From Serpula lacrymans var. lacrymans S7.9 (taxonomy: Eukaryota; Basidiomycota; Agaricomycetes; Boletales; Serpulaceae): DNA of 64,000 nt. Below, in pieces: positions 19,600-29,732 of this stretch. The notes under the pieces were generated by a model. It saw only the letters and a list, made by a program, of their open reading frames with translations, made no database searches and was not told the origin of the DNA. The translations under genes and the position numbers were made by a program. Where the stretch lies: assembly GCF_000218685.1 (NCBI RefSeq), contig NW_006763291.1, positions 1,139,789 through 1,203,788 of the forward strand. The letters are read 5' to 3'. Each line of letters opens with the position of its first letter. The stretch's first letter is position 1.

Positions 19600-22500
19600 T
19601 TACCCCCCCTTTAGGACTTTCGTCCCGAAAGGTTGGTTCAAGTTTGCCATTTTCCCAGTTAAATATCCTATGTTTATGGGAAAATTCTGTGAGGTTTTCG
19701 AACAGTTGATAATGAAGTAAGAAATTGATTTGGCGTGGAGCAGATGGGAAATGATCATGGAAGTCTTTGACTAGTTCTGGCGAATTTTTGACATTTCGCT
19801 CAGGTTCCCATGTTCGTTCTTCTTTTCCATATCCTTTCCAATGTACCAGATATTCTAACTTGCCACGTTTCAATCGTGAGTCAAGTATTCGTTCTACTTC
19901 GTATTCTCTTTGTCCGTCAACTTCAGCGGGGGGTGGAGGTTTTGGTTTCTTTTGACCAGGAAAGGTTGGTTCTTTATAGGGGTGGAGGATTTTTTCGTTG
20001 AATACTGGATATACGTTTTTCCATTTTCCGGGTAGTTTTAATTTGTAAGCGGCCGGTCCGGTTTTCTTTTCGACTACAAATGGTCCGTGTCGTTTATCAT
20101 CCAGTTTCTTTGATGGTCGATCAGTTGTGATGTGTTCGGCTTCTACATAAACCTTGTCTCCTGGTTCATATTCAAGACTTTCCTTTTTTGTTTTGTCATA
20201 TGATCTCTTCATAATCTCGGCTGCCTTTGCCAGAGATTTTTCTGCTTCTTCCCTCGTTTCTTTCATTCTTTCTACAAACTCTTCCGCACTCTCACTCTTT
20301 ACTCCTTTCCTAATTCCTTCTACTATTTTTGGGTGTTGCCCATTGTTTAAATAAAAAGGACTGAAGCCGGTAGCTGAATGTTCTTTATTGTTATAGGAGA
20401 ATTCTGCTAATGGTAACCAGTCTGCCCAATCGTCTTGTTTATGGTTAACAAAGATTCGGAGATATTGTTCTATCTCTTGATTAATCCTCTCTGTTTGACC
20501 ATCGGTTTGTGGGTGATAAGCAGTTGATGGGTTTCCCTTTATACCTAGCATTGTGTAGAGATCCTTCATAAAATTAGAGACAAATTGGACTCCTCGATCT
20601 GAGATGATTTTATCGGGTAATCCATGAAGTTTAAATATATTGTCTCTGAATAGTCTCGCTACTCCTTCTGAGTTCAACTCAGCATGTGTTGGCATAATCC
20701 TGATCATTTTTGAAAAGCGATCAACAACTACCATGATAGTGTTGTAACCCTTTGATTCTGGTAATGGTCCTATGAGATCCGTTGATATGATTTGCCAGGG
20801 GCGGCTTGGAATCTCATTCGGATGTAACGGTGCGGCCTTTTTTTGATGATCTGTTTTTGTTCTTTGACAGGTTTCGCATCCGGTTACGTATTCTTGGACG
20901 TCTTTGTCCATATATGGCCACCAGTACCATCGGGTAATCAATTCCTTTGTTTTATACCGGCCTGGGTGGCCAGCTATTGGGGAATCGTGATTGTCTCTTA
21001 TGATCGTTTCTCTGAGTTTTCGGTCTTTTGGGACATACATGCGACCTTTGAAGTAGATGAGTCCTTCATCGGTCCACCAGCCGTCTTGGCGGTTGTCTAT
21101 TTTGTCCTTGACCTTTTGAACGAGTTCGTCAACGTTTTTCATCCTTTTATGAATCCATCTTGTGATCTCTATATTTTTGGCATCGTCAATTGCTATCTGT
21201 TGCCTTTTTTCGTGTGATAGAGTCATATTAATGGAGAATAGTTCTGGTTTCAATAAGGTAACGTTTTCGTTATCATTCTTTCCCTCGTCGTGGTCTGATC
21301 GTCTGGATAATAGATCGGCTTTGATGTGAGTAGCGCCTGGCTTGTGATGTAATGTGAAATGATAATTGGCCAGTTCGCTAACCCATCTTGCCTGTCGTCT
21401 ATTGAGCTTCTGAGGTTGTTTAAAATATGTTAGGTTCTGATGATCAGTCCAGATCTCGAACTCTTTCGCGGCGTCCATTAGATAATGGCGCCATTCCTCT
21501 AAAGCCGTCATAATGGCCAATAGTTCTTTATCATATATCTCGTAGTTTCTTTCAGTTGGATTGAGAGATTTAGATAGATAAGCTATTGGTTTCCAGACTT
21601 CATTCTGTTCTTGAGAGAGTACTGCTCCTAGAGCATAGTCGCTACTATCCGCTTCTACTCGGTATTGACCGTCATTGGTCGGGAGTGCTAATACGGGGGT
21701 TGTGCTTATCCTTCTTTTTATCTCTTCGAAGGCTTCTTTTTGTTCTTTTCCCCATATAAACTCTTCTTTACCGGTCAGTTTAGTAAGTGGTTTCGCTATT
21801 GATCCGAATCCTTTGATAAACCTTCTATAGAAGTTAACGAATCCTAAAAAGGCTTGCACATGTTTCTTTGTTTTGCATTCTGGCCAGTCTAGGATTCCCT
21901 TCACCTTAATCGGGTCCATGCGGATTTCGTTTTCCAAGATGATTAATCCCAGATATTCTGTTTCTGTTTCTTCGAAATCGCATTTTTCCGGTTTTAGGTA
22001 TAGATGGTGTTTTCGTAAGATCTGAAGTACACGTCGCGTCATTGCTCGGTGTTCCTCTATCGTCTTTGTGAAGATCATAATATCGTCCAGATAGATCACT
22101 ACTTTTCCTTCATCAATTAGGTCTTTGAATATAGAATTCATCATAGTTTGGAATGTAGCTGGTGAATTTGTTAATCCAAAGAACATTACTAACGGTTCGA
22201 ACAAGCCGCGATTGGTTCTAAATGCAGCCTTGTGTTCGTCTCCTTCTTTGATCCGAATGTTATTATATCCCCATCTTATGTCAAGTTTTGTAAAATACTT
22301 GGCGCCTCTGAGCTTGTCTACAAGTTCATTAATCAGAGGTAATGGATATCGGTTTTTGATGGTGATTTCATTTAATTTTCGGTAATCTTGTACAGGTCGG
22401 AGTTTGCCGTCTTTCTTTTTGATGAAGAAGAATGGTGAAGCAATCGGAGATTTACTAGGTCTGATGCGTCCTGAGTCTAAGTTCTCTTTTAGGAATGCAT

Positions 22501-24226
22501 CTAACTGTTCTTGTTCTCCTAGTGCTAATGGATAAACCTTACAGTCTATCGTGTGATCGCCTGGTATTAGTTCGATTGCATGGTCCCATTGTCTTCTCTC
22601 AGGGAGGGCGTCAAATTCTTTTTTGTCAAAGACATCTTTGAATTCATGAAGGTATTTTGGTACAATGCCTTCGAATCCACCTGTTTTCTGGTCTTTTCCT
22701 GCTGCTTCGGCAAGCTGTTGTGCAGTCGTGCCATGAGCGCGGATGTGGTACATGACGTCAGGAATGGATGTGTCTTCAACGTTTAAGAAATTGAATTGGA
22801 TAATTCTATCCCCCTCTTCAAGATTGACCTCAGGGCAATATGTTTCTAGATCTTCTTCGGGATCAAAGAATCTTACCATCATGTTGCAGTCTGATGGACA
22901 TCTATTGAAGTTTAATTTTGACATGTTCCAGTCTATCGTGGGATTGTGTTTCTTTAACCATTCATGGCCTAGGAACATCCTGCCAGTTCCAAGATTGGTA
23001 ATGGCTAGCTGGAGTCTTTCGGCGTGGTCGTTAATCTCCACCAATATTTCTACGAATTCTTTAATACTGCCGTCTCGGTTTAGAGTGCCGTCAGCATTGT
23101 AGACTGGAATTGGTCTAGGGATTCTATGCCTTTCATATCCCTGTTCTTCAACAAATTTGTTATCTATGCAACTTCCGGTACAGCCACTGTCTAGTAATGC
23201 CTCAATCGTCGTTGATTGATGAGATGCAAGGTTTGTCAGTCTGCAGGTGATGTTCATCTGGTTTCCCTGAGTGCCTCTAATGAATTGCTTAGGCTTCTTC
23301 AGTTCTTCCAGTGCTAATACCGTTTCGTGAATTGGTAAAGCATTCAGTTCTTTTATCAAGTCTGCATTGACTTCCAATCCTCTTTTTCTGTGGGTCCAAC
23401 TACTGAGAATACCAATAGATCTTTCTTCCTTTTGGTCTCGTAGTCTTTCCGCTATCCAGGCAGCTGTCCATGGTGTTTTTTGATTCTTTTTATCTAGGTT
23501 TTTATTAGAGGTGTTCCTGACCTCTTTGGAGCTGGTCGAAGCATCAGTTTCGGTTACGCTACCCAATTGAGTCGTAACATTCTGTGCTTCAGTTGTCTCC
23601 TTCGTAGTTGCTGCGCTTTTCGTGGCCCTTTCCCCTTTAGGTACCTCGTGCGCCGCATCCTGTGCTGCGCTTTTCTCTTTCGAGTGCGCCGCTTCTTTTT
23701 TGGGAATCTTTTCAACCCGTTTCCCTTTCAGGTTCTCCTCTTTTATAGATTGTTCCTTTCGTTTCAGATCTTGTGCATCTTTGAATAAAGCAATATCATT
23801 TTCATCGTTACTGGTACATGTGGCATCAAGATTTTCAACAGGTAGGAGAGTATATCTANNNNNNNNNNNNNNNNNNNNNNNNNNNNNNNNNNNNNNNNNN
23901 NNNNNNNNNNNNNNNNNNNNNNNNNNNNNNNNNNNNNNNNNNNNNNNNNNNNNNNNNNNNNNNNNNNNNNNNNNNNNNNNNNNNNNNNNNNNNNNNNNNN
24001 NNNNNNNNNNNNNNNNNNNNNNNNNNNNNNNNNNNNNNNNNNNNNNNNNNNNNNNNNNNNNNNNNNNNNNNNNNNNNNNNNNNNNNNNNNNNNNNNNNNN
24101 NNNNNNNNNNNNNNNNNNNNNNNNNNNNNNNNNNNNNNNNNNNNNNNNNNNNTCAAAGTGCGTGGATCTGCCATCAAGATTTTCAACAGGTAGGAGAGTA
24201 TATCTATTTACAAAGTTCTTTGGCAC
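19508..24226 (-). CDS. pol: pol of element 2: PR-RT-RNase H-IN-chromodomain (contains an N gap)
   Basis: After a charged linker come a protease ('LLDSGCTGSCID'), RT with 'SPFFFIKKKDGKLRPVQDY' and an intact active site 'YLDD', RNase H ('VEADSSDYALGAVL', 'WTDHQNLTYF'), integrase with HHCC ('HDSPIAGHPGRYK', 'CETCQRTK') and DDE residues ('STDLIG', 'SDRGVQF', 'TERINQEIEQ'), and a chromodomain ('YEVERILDSRLKRGKLEYL'). The chromodomain targets integration to chromatin. The sequenced part has no stop. The N-terminal section is interrupted by 294 unknown bases, so the apparent continuity there proves nothing. Pol is in a different frame from gag. Confidence 0.9.
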   Translation of the reverse strand: MPKNFVNRYTLLPVENLDGRSTHFXXXXXXXXXXXXXXXXXXXXXXXXXXXXXXXXXXXXXXXXXXXXXXXXXXXXXXXXXXXXXXXXXXXXXXXXXXXXXXXXXXXXXXXXXXXXXXXXXXXRYTLLPVENLDATCTSNDENDIALFKDAQDLKRKEQSIKEENLKGKRVEKIPKKEAAHSKEKSAAQDAAHEVPKGERATKSAATTKETTEAQNVTTQLGSVTETDASTSSKEVRNTSNKNLDKKNQKTPWTAAWIAERLRDQKEERSIGILSSWTHRKRGLEVNADLIKELNALPIHETVLALEELKKPKQFIRGTQGNQMNITCRLTNLASHQSTTIEALLDSGCTGSCIDNKFVEEQGYERHRIPRPIPVYNADGTLNRDGSIKEFVEILVEINDHAERLQLAITNLGTGRMFLGHEWLKKHNPTIDWNMSKLNFNRCPSDCNMMVRFFDPEEDLETYCPEVNLEEGDRIIQFNFLNVEDTSIPDVMYHIRAHGTTAQQLAEAAGKDQKTGGFEGIVPKYLHEFKDVFDKKEFDALPERRQWDHAIELIPGDHTIDCKVYPLALGEQEQLDAFLKENLDSGRIRPSKSPIASPFFFIKKKDGKLRPVQDYRKLNEITIKNRYPLPLINELVDKLRGAKYFTKLDIRWGYNNIRIKEGDEHKAAFRTNRGLFEPLVMFFGLTNSPATFQTMMNSIFKDLIDEGKVVIYLDDIMIFTKTIEEHRAMTRRVLQILRKHHLYLKPEKCDFEETETEYLGLIILENEIRMDPIKVKGILDWPECKTKKHVQAFLGFVNFYRRFIKGFGSIAKPLTKLTGKEEFIWGKEQKEAFEEIKRRISTTPVLALPTNDGQYRVEADSSDYALGAVLSQEQNEVWKPIAYLSKSLNPTERNYEIYDKELLAIMTALEEWRHYLMDAAKEFEIWTDHQNLTYFKQPQKLNRRQARWVSELANYHFTLHHKPGATHIKADLLSRRSDHDEGKNDNENVTLLKPELFSINMTLSHEKRQQIAIDDAKNIEITRWIHKRMKNVDELVQKVKDKIDNRQDGWWTDEGLIYFKGRMYVPKDRKLRETIIRDNHDSPIAGHPGRYKTKELITRWYWWPYMDKDVQEYVTGCETCQRTKTDHQKKAAPLHPNEIPSRPWQIISTDLIGPLPESKGYNTIMVVVDRFSKMIRIMPTHAELNSEGVARLFRDNIFKLHGLPDKIISDRGVQFVSNFMKDLYTMLGIKGNPSTAYHPQTDGQTERINQEIEQYLRIFVNHKQDDWADWLPLAEFSYNNKEHSATGFSPFYLNNGQHPKIVEGIRKGVKSESAEEFVERMKETREEAEKSLAKAAEIMKRSYDKTKKESLEYEPGDKVYVEAEHITTDRPSKKLDDKRHGPFVVEKKTGPAAYKLKLPGKWKNVYPVFNEKILHPYKEPTFPGQKKPKPPPPAEVDGQREYEVERILDSRLKRGKLEYLVHWKGYGKEERTWEPERNVKNSPELVKDFHDHFPSAPRQINFLLHYQLFENLTEFSHKHRIFNWENGKLEPTFRDESPKGGVMSRSSSPTPKISPFISNSDVETLISPYLIT
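23859..24152. other. Assembly gap (294 N) flanked by a 35-bp direct repeat
   Basis: Bases 23859-24152 are N. The 35 bases before the gap (23824-23858, beginning CATCAAGATTTTCAACAGG) recur after it at 24172-24206. The gap thus either hides a tandem repeat or joins two copies of the repeat family. Confidence 0.95.
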
Positions 24227-24255
24227 AGTCTGGCGAGGAGTCGCAGCTGGCCTTC

Positions 24256-25470
24256 TTAAAAACCCTGGAGCAAGTTAGCTCGTTCTTCTTCCGGCATTGC
24301 TTCTAACATTGCTCGGAGATCGAATTTTGGTTTTTGTGGTGTTTGTCCGTTCAGATGGTCTCTGGCTCTATGGCCCTTCTCTCCGCACTTGAAGCAGCGT
24401 CCTTCAGTTTGGAACTTCTGCTTGTCTACTTCCATCTCTTTTCCGGCCCCGGTATATAGTGTACCCGTGCCGTCTTTCTTCGCTTCCACCGTCTCGGTCT
24501 TCTTCTCCGAAGCACCCTTCTCTTGGTATCTTCCATTGGGTCCCCGGTTCCCTGTACCGGAGCTGCCGTTGGTTGATCCTTTCAACATCCGCTCATTCTC
24601 TACTTGGTCTCGCCACAATTGGTCGTTTGTGACGATCCTCGTCTTCCACTCTGTATATGTCGTGGGAACGTTTCCACTATAAATGATCTGTTTTATGAGT
24701 GGACCATTTATGTTATTCCTGATTAGTGTGATCAGGAATTGTTCGTTCCGTTTGACATCGTAGCCGGCCCGTCTTCTCAACTCTTCGAATTTTACAAAGA
24801 ACTCTTGGGCCGTTAGAGTTCCTTGTTTCTTGTATATGATTTCGTATCTCGCTCTCTCTTCTTTGTGTGTATCCGCGAAATGGTCTTTGAGGGTCCTCTC
24901 AAAGTGAGCCCAGCTCTCTAAGAGGGTGATTTCTCCTGCATCCGACCTTTCCTCTGCGATCTTCCTCCTCTCTACCCACTCTGTTCTCAGGGCCGCTGCT
25001 GCCCCTATACTCATATAGGATAAGGCGAAGCTTATCCGGTTCCTTTCTCGGGAGAAGTATGCTGAGTTTGCATTAAAATGGAGTTCTAATGACTCCGAGA
25101 AGCTTCAAAACTTCTTTTTGTCTCCGTCATAAGGTTCCGGCTTTGCTAATGCCGTTTTCCTAAACTCTGCTTCTTGTGCGCGTGGCAGGCCCATTCCTGA
25201 AGGCTGCCTCCTTTCGCTCTCTGCGAGCCTTCTGCGCAAGTCTCTTACTTCTTCGTCTTTTGATGAGAATCTCTCTTCCCATAATTCGTTGTTGTCTGCG
25301 ATCGCGTTGTTGACCGCCGCTAGGATAATGTTCTGCAGGTTCTGCATTTGCTGCTGGTTGGTTGCCGGCGATGGTGCGCGCGGCTGAATATGTGGTAATG
25401 CGTCCCGCAAATCTGACATGTCGGTGCTCTCGGCCATGTCTGGGTTCTCTCGATATGTGTCGTAAGACAT
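24256..25470 (-). pseudogene. gag: gag of element 2, with one in-frame TGA
   Basis: The minus-strand frame starts at 25470. It has an Asn/Gln-rich coiled segment ('DNNELWEERFSSKDEEV'), reaches a TGA at 25107-25105 and continues in the same frame to a stop at 24258-24256. After the TGA lie the capsid ('FERTLKDHFADTHKEERARY', 'TAQEFFVKFEELRRRAGYD') and a zinc knuckle. The knuckle reads 'CFKCGEKGHRARDH', C-X2-C-X4-H-X4-H, with His in place of the final Cys. The TGA could have arisen from CGA by a C-to-T change. Two lesions in an element with near-identical LTRs are unexpected: either it was mobilised in trans, or readthrough occurs, or the sequence is wrong. Confidence 0.8.
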
Positions 25471-25865
25471 TCAGGGATGATGTGGGGGATGGTGATAGGA
25501 ATGATAGGGTTGGAGTGATTCGTTCTTGTTTTATAATTGGCCCGGGAAAGGGCAGAATCGGGATCTGGTAGGAATATAGTGGTGCAAAGGGCATTCAAAA
25601 AAGGTTCCCCAGATGACAAGTCTGGATCAACACTTCTTTAATGAAGATCCCTTTCTCTGTCTTTCCTTCTGCTTATGGGTTCCTCTTCTGTCCCCACTAA
25701 GCGTGTACGTAAACTATCTATTTATAGTACCAGTGTTCTAATAGTATCGTAATCGAGGTCCGAACGGTTGTCTCGATGATGGCCCGCGTTAACCGCTGTC
25801 AGCCCTCTTCCTACTGGCGGAGGCAAGTGCCCGGCCCGGTAAGAAGTATAAAGAAGTTTTTGTAG

Positions 25866-26135
25866 CTAATAGAACCTTAGCGACTCCACGTCACTAAGTT
25901 CTCTAAGTACGGGATTGTGGGGGCGGATGATGGGAGATAGAGGGATAGTTTCGAAAGATGAGTTAGATGGTGATGATTGGATGAAGGTGATTATAGTGGA
26001 TGGGCGAGTGATAGGGGATGTGATTTGAGAGAGGGGTGTGGTGAGGCGAATGTATAGTTTGAGTAGAACGAAGAATAGGATGATGATGACGGGGGTTAGG
26101 ATGATGATTAGGATAGCCTTTGTTTCTGTCATCAA
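25866..26135 (-). CDS. Small single-pass membrane protein ORF in the leader of element 2
   Basis: This 89-codon frame starts 28 nt downstream of the primer site and ends before gag. Residues 7-29 are strongly hydrophobic ('AILIIILTPVIIILFFVLLK'), a clear transmembrane segment or signal anchor, followed by a Thr/Ser/Pro/Ile-rich polar tail ending 'LRELSDVESLRFY'. It is the first AUG frame on the predicted transcript. Ty3 elements do not usually encode such a protein upstream of gag. It might be an extra element gene, an upstream regulatory ORF, or chance. No other copy is in the window to test conservation. Confidence 0.45.
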   Translation of the reverse strand: MMTETKAILIIILTPVIIILFFVLLKLYIRLTTPLSQITSPITRPSTIITFIQSSPSNSSFETIPLSPIIRPHNPVLRELSDVESLRFY

Positions 26136-26150
26136 CTAGGTGCTCTTTAC

Positions 26151-26163
26151 AAGCTTTTGATTA
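26151..26163 (-). promoter_or_regulatory. Self-primer binding site of element 2
   Basis: Directly inside the 5' LTR the minus strand reads TAATCAAAAGCTT. Eleven bases, AATCAAAAGCT, are exactly complementary to AGCTTTTGATT in the same LTR (26260 down to 26250). That LTR segment lies about 30 nt downstream of a TATA box (TATATAAG at 26295-26288) and so is the predicted RNA 5' end. An 11-base match is the length used by Tf1 of fission yeast, the type case of self-primed retrotransposition. There is no TGG for a tRNA primer. Confidence 0.75.
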
Positions 26164-26522
26164 TATAACGACTGAGTTGCGCTACTGGAAGAAACCAGGC
26201 AACTCAACGTCAATCTCTAGCAAGTAGTTGAACAGGTGTATAAAGACGAAATCAAAAGCTAAGGTATGTACATCGTTGAGTGTCTACTTATATATGTAAG
26301 AACTCATGTCAGCCATGAGGCGCTGACTGATAGACATGAGGATGTATCGTGTTTAGCTTGGTAAGATGATTTGTAAGTGATCATGTGACTTAGGGTCACA
26401 TGATGAGATAAGAAGATAAGATAAGGAAGGCTACGTGATAAGATAAGGAGAAATGAGTGTTTCTACGTCAGAGTTTGAGATGAAAGGTGAAATTTTAGGT
26501 GTAGGAGAAGAGGATCGTGACA
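26164..26522 (-). repeat. 5' LTR of element 2, with TATA box and predicted transcript start
   Basis: In minus-strand sense it starts TGTCACGATCC. It contains TATATAAG at 26295-26288 and the predicted transcript start near 26260, leaving about 97 nt of R-U5. The LTR also holds TCATGTGACTTAGG, GTCACATGATG and repeated GATAAGATAAG motifs (possible GATA-type sites). Confidence 0.85.
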
Positions 26523-27322
26523 ACTGGCATTTGAGCCAGGACAGGCATTTGAGCCAATGAGCCATAGCACATGTGTTTTTTGTGTGATCACCAGCCACGC
26601 AGCTCAAGCATGTTAAGAATACATGTGTATTGCTATTGTAATGTGAAAATCAAAGGAATGTGTGATTTCTTGTGCTATAGACGAGGATAAAGCTCAACTT
26701 TAAGAGTAAATAATGTGTACAGTGGATAAAATTTAGCATTGTGCCCCAAAAACTATGTAAAGTAGTGCTATAGTATCACATACACATTTATAGTGTGATT
26801 TAAAGCCTTTTTGAGCTCGAGAGCATTGTGCCAGTGCAATGCCGGTGATGAGTGTCAACCAAGACTGCTAATCTGAGTGAGATATACCTTAATAGGAAGG
26901 AGCAGAGTCGCAGTGCACTAGTGGTGGGATACTCAATTTGCTATATTTGGTGCTGGCTCAAATGCCCGGAAACCTGATTTCATTGTGTCAACCTAGGTTC
27001 TTGAATTGTGCATGCAGTTGCCAAATGATGTTTATAATTTATTCATACAAATGTCTATACAGGTATCTCAGATAGGAGATGCAGCTAAATGGATGAAAAT
27101 TGCAAGGGAATGGGGCCTGGAATGTGCAAGTATTTTGACTGGCTCAAATGCCGGTCCTACACTGTAACCTGCCGCTGTCCGTCGGAGATCGAAATTTATT
27201 GAATACACTGAATACACTGAGGTCCGCGTCTATGTACCGCAATTTGTCAATGGGTCCTTATGTACACGTATTTATAGTTTGGGTCGAAACTCATCGGCAA
27301 GGTTGACCTCCATCCTCGTCCA

Positions 27323-28707
27323 ATGCTTTCCCGTCGTCGCAAGCGTGAAGATGAAGAGAGGGCGAAAAGAGCCGAAGATCAAGCAAAGTTCGAGGAACGT
27401 GCGATGAAAGCATTCGGCGCACCTATGTCAACCATCCCTGGTACCATCAAACCAGGTGAATTGTGGTGGTGTAAGCATTATCAATGGTTGGAAGGTGCCG
27501 GGTATCTGCTTCGCCCTCGATACTCTCCAGGCTGGGTCCCTTCATGGCAAGGCACCAAAAAGGATTGGATGGACTGTGAAGATAGTCGTGGACCTCTGGT
27601 ACATTATAATTTCTATCACGTGTTCTCCAACATGACTTGTTTTCAGATACAGCACATATTGGACGCAACTCGCATATCCGACGGAGTGTTTGTGACTTTG
27701 AAGTTGATAAAAAAGTCTAGGCATCCCTATGAGATTGAAATCGGCCAACTTTTCTCATCAGAGCCGGTTGCGTCTGATCCTGCCAACCACTGTGTACCAA
27801 TCTACGACGTCCTCCATGTCCCAAACGATGAAGACCAGGCTATCATAGTCATGCCCTTATTGCGACCGTTCACCAATCCACGTTTCGATACTTGCGGCGA
27901 AGTAGTCGAATGCTTTCATCAGCTTTTTGCGGTAAAGAGCTTGCTGACATCTTGATGATACCTCTGAAAACAATTCATTCACTGCCAGGGCCTGCAATTT
28001 ATCCATAAGCAACACGTCGCACATCGGTATTTGAAGTTCGTCGCTTATAATTTCTACCACTGATTGTTTATTTAGCGACTGTATGGCTCTGAACATTATG
28101 ATGGATGCTACAAGTCTGTTCATTGATCCGTATCACCCTCAAGACATTGTGATGAGACGCGATTACAAAGGGGAAGCTAGATGTCTCACTCGCACTCAAA
28201 GTCCACCTAAATATTTTTTCATCGACTTTGGTATATCTCGGCGTTATGATGCTAATAATTTCGCGCCTCTGGAGAGTCCCATATGGGGGGGGGATAAGTC
28301 TGTACCAGAGTTTCAAAACTCGGATGAGCCACGTAACCCCTTCCCAACTGACGTCTACTATCTTGGTAATATGATTAGGTATAAATTTTTGTTGGTGAGT
28401 AAACGTCCAAACTATCAAATTAGGGTTGAATGTACATCGTTCCCATATACAGACAAATAATGGATTCGAGTTCATGGAACCCCTGGTGAACGACATGATA
28501 CAGGATGACCCGGCAAAGCGGCCTACTATGGATGAAGTCGTTCCGCGTTTTGACCAGATTCTCAAGCAGATCAGCAGCTGGAAATTACGGTCACGCGTCA
28601 TCGGCAAGGAGGATGGCCATATCACAGGCCTTTATCTTGGTGTCACTCATTGGACCCGTCGCATCGGTTATATCATCAGGAGAGTGCCGGCGATACCAAC
28701 GCCTTGA
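27323..28707 (+). CDS. Fungal protein kinase-like protein, five exons
   Basis: Exons by splice sites and phase: 27323-27598, 27647-27931, 27989-28026, 28076-28394, 28453-28707, giving 390 residues. After a charged N-terminus the protein reads 'GTIKPGELWWCKHYQWLEG' and 'DATRISDGVFVTLKLIKKS' (VAIK-type Lys). The catalytic loop 'HVAHRDCMALNIMM' spans the third intron and has Asp and Asn in place; 'FIDFGISRR' is the DFG motif. It ends 'GYIIRRVPAIPTP', matching my memory of an expanded, uncharacterised Agaricomycete kinase family. All catalytic residues are present and no frame is broken, so it is probably a functional Ser/Thr kinase or recently so. It lies 158 bp from the MITE end, inside the repeat island. 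Confidence 0.85.
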
Positions 28708-29732
28708 AACCCTTACGTTCTTTACCATTATACCTGCTACATCTACTTATGGATCTATCCGAGGAACTGGATTCCTGGCCTCTGTGTAGTGTACTTTATG
28801 TGACCAGGAGTCGCAGCTACACATGAATGTGTTATTGAATGCATTCGAATTTGCTCTGAACATATCTCCACTCAGGTCGGTCAAAAGACTCTGAAACTGA
28901 TAAGGACCGATTTCAATGGTTTGAACGAATGGATATCAGCTGGTAAGTAATCTGAATTTACAATAGCGGCAGGCTGCATGTCGGTTTTTGCGATGTCTGC
29001 TTCTTGCTTTATACTAGGATGTAGATTTCGCCGTCAAGTCAGAAGAAATGTACAGCTCGAGGTCTGCTCAATTCTGATTTATCTGGCTATTTTACTAAAC
29101 GATTGCTTAAGACCTGCATGGATAATGGGTTTCCAGTCCTTTTCGTGTAGTGATATCAATGACCTATGTCTTCAGGCGCAGGGTTGTGCCCTAACTCGAA
29201 ATACAGTTGACATTCTAATAATGTATGACGCTGGTCCGGCCTGCTGTTCATACATTATCAGATCGTAGCGGCACCCAAGTCGCCAGTCCCCGACTCTGAC
29301 TGAAGTACAGTGCAGGATTTAATAATAGCAACAAAATTGTATCATCGCTGCAGTCCAATGATGCAGTCAAATGATGAAAACAGTCTGGAAGATAATTAGA
29401 AATAATTTCAAAAACATGCTGTGGATAAGGGTTGAATATAAGGAAGATATGAGTTTGAAATATGTCTTAATAAATGCTTAGGATCAATGATAATGCAATT
29501 CAGAGTGGATCCTTGGATATTTTTATAAATGAGACAGTAGTACAATGGTTTTACTAAAAATTCCAGACTCAAAACTGTGAGGACAGGCAAATGATATTAG
29601 GGATTATATTTTAAAATTTTGCTCCATATTTTCCTTAGATATAAATGGTATATTTTTACAAAAAAATCACTGTAAGATCATACTGCAAGTCTAGCTAATA
29701 TAAGTCGATCCCCACAGTGTATAGACCATTTC
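28708..29732. other. Gene-free stretch
   Basis: AT-rich sequence with short frames only (for example 28978-29268). No motif, splice support or repeat relationship was seen. Confidence 0.5.

Larger units (their letters stand above)
19241..26522 (-). mobile_element. Ty3/Gypsy chromovirus (element 2), young, minus strand
   Basis: Two 359-bp LTRs (19241-19599 and 26164-26522) differ by eye at a single base (19247 versus 26170). The element is flanked by a perfect TSD, ACTGG (19236-19240 and 26523-26527). Minus-strand order: 5' LTR, self-primer site, small membrane-protein ORF, gag, pol with chromodomain, then a purine tract (TAAAGGGGGGTAA on the minus strand, adjoining 19600) next to the 3' LTR. 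LTRs begin TGTCACG and end GTTATA. LTR identity means recent insertion, yet gag carries a stop and pol contains an assembly gap. Confidence 0.93.
19227..27164. mobile_element. Tc1/mariner-like MITE, interrupted by element 2
   Basis: Joining the two flanks of element 2 at ACTGG gives a 651-bp element. Its 26-bp terminal inverted repeats begin CAGTGTAGGACYGGCATTTG on both ends, with one mismatch, and are flanked by TA (19225-19226 and 27165-27166). TA target sites with CAGTG-type ends are typical of Tc1/mariner/pogo elements. A subterminal GGCATTTGAGCC also occurs near 26541, and GGCTCAAATGCC near 26952. No transposase is encoded, so it is non-autonomous. The retrotransposon entered 14 bp inside the left terminus. 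Confidence 0.85.

Noticed and set aside
19508..24226. One uninterrupted 1,572-residue polyprotein
   Set aside because: The frame crosses 294 unknown bases that translate only as X; continuity there is not evidence.
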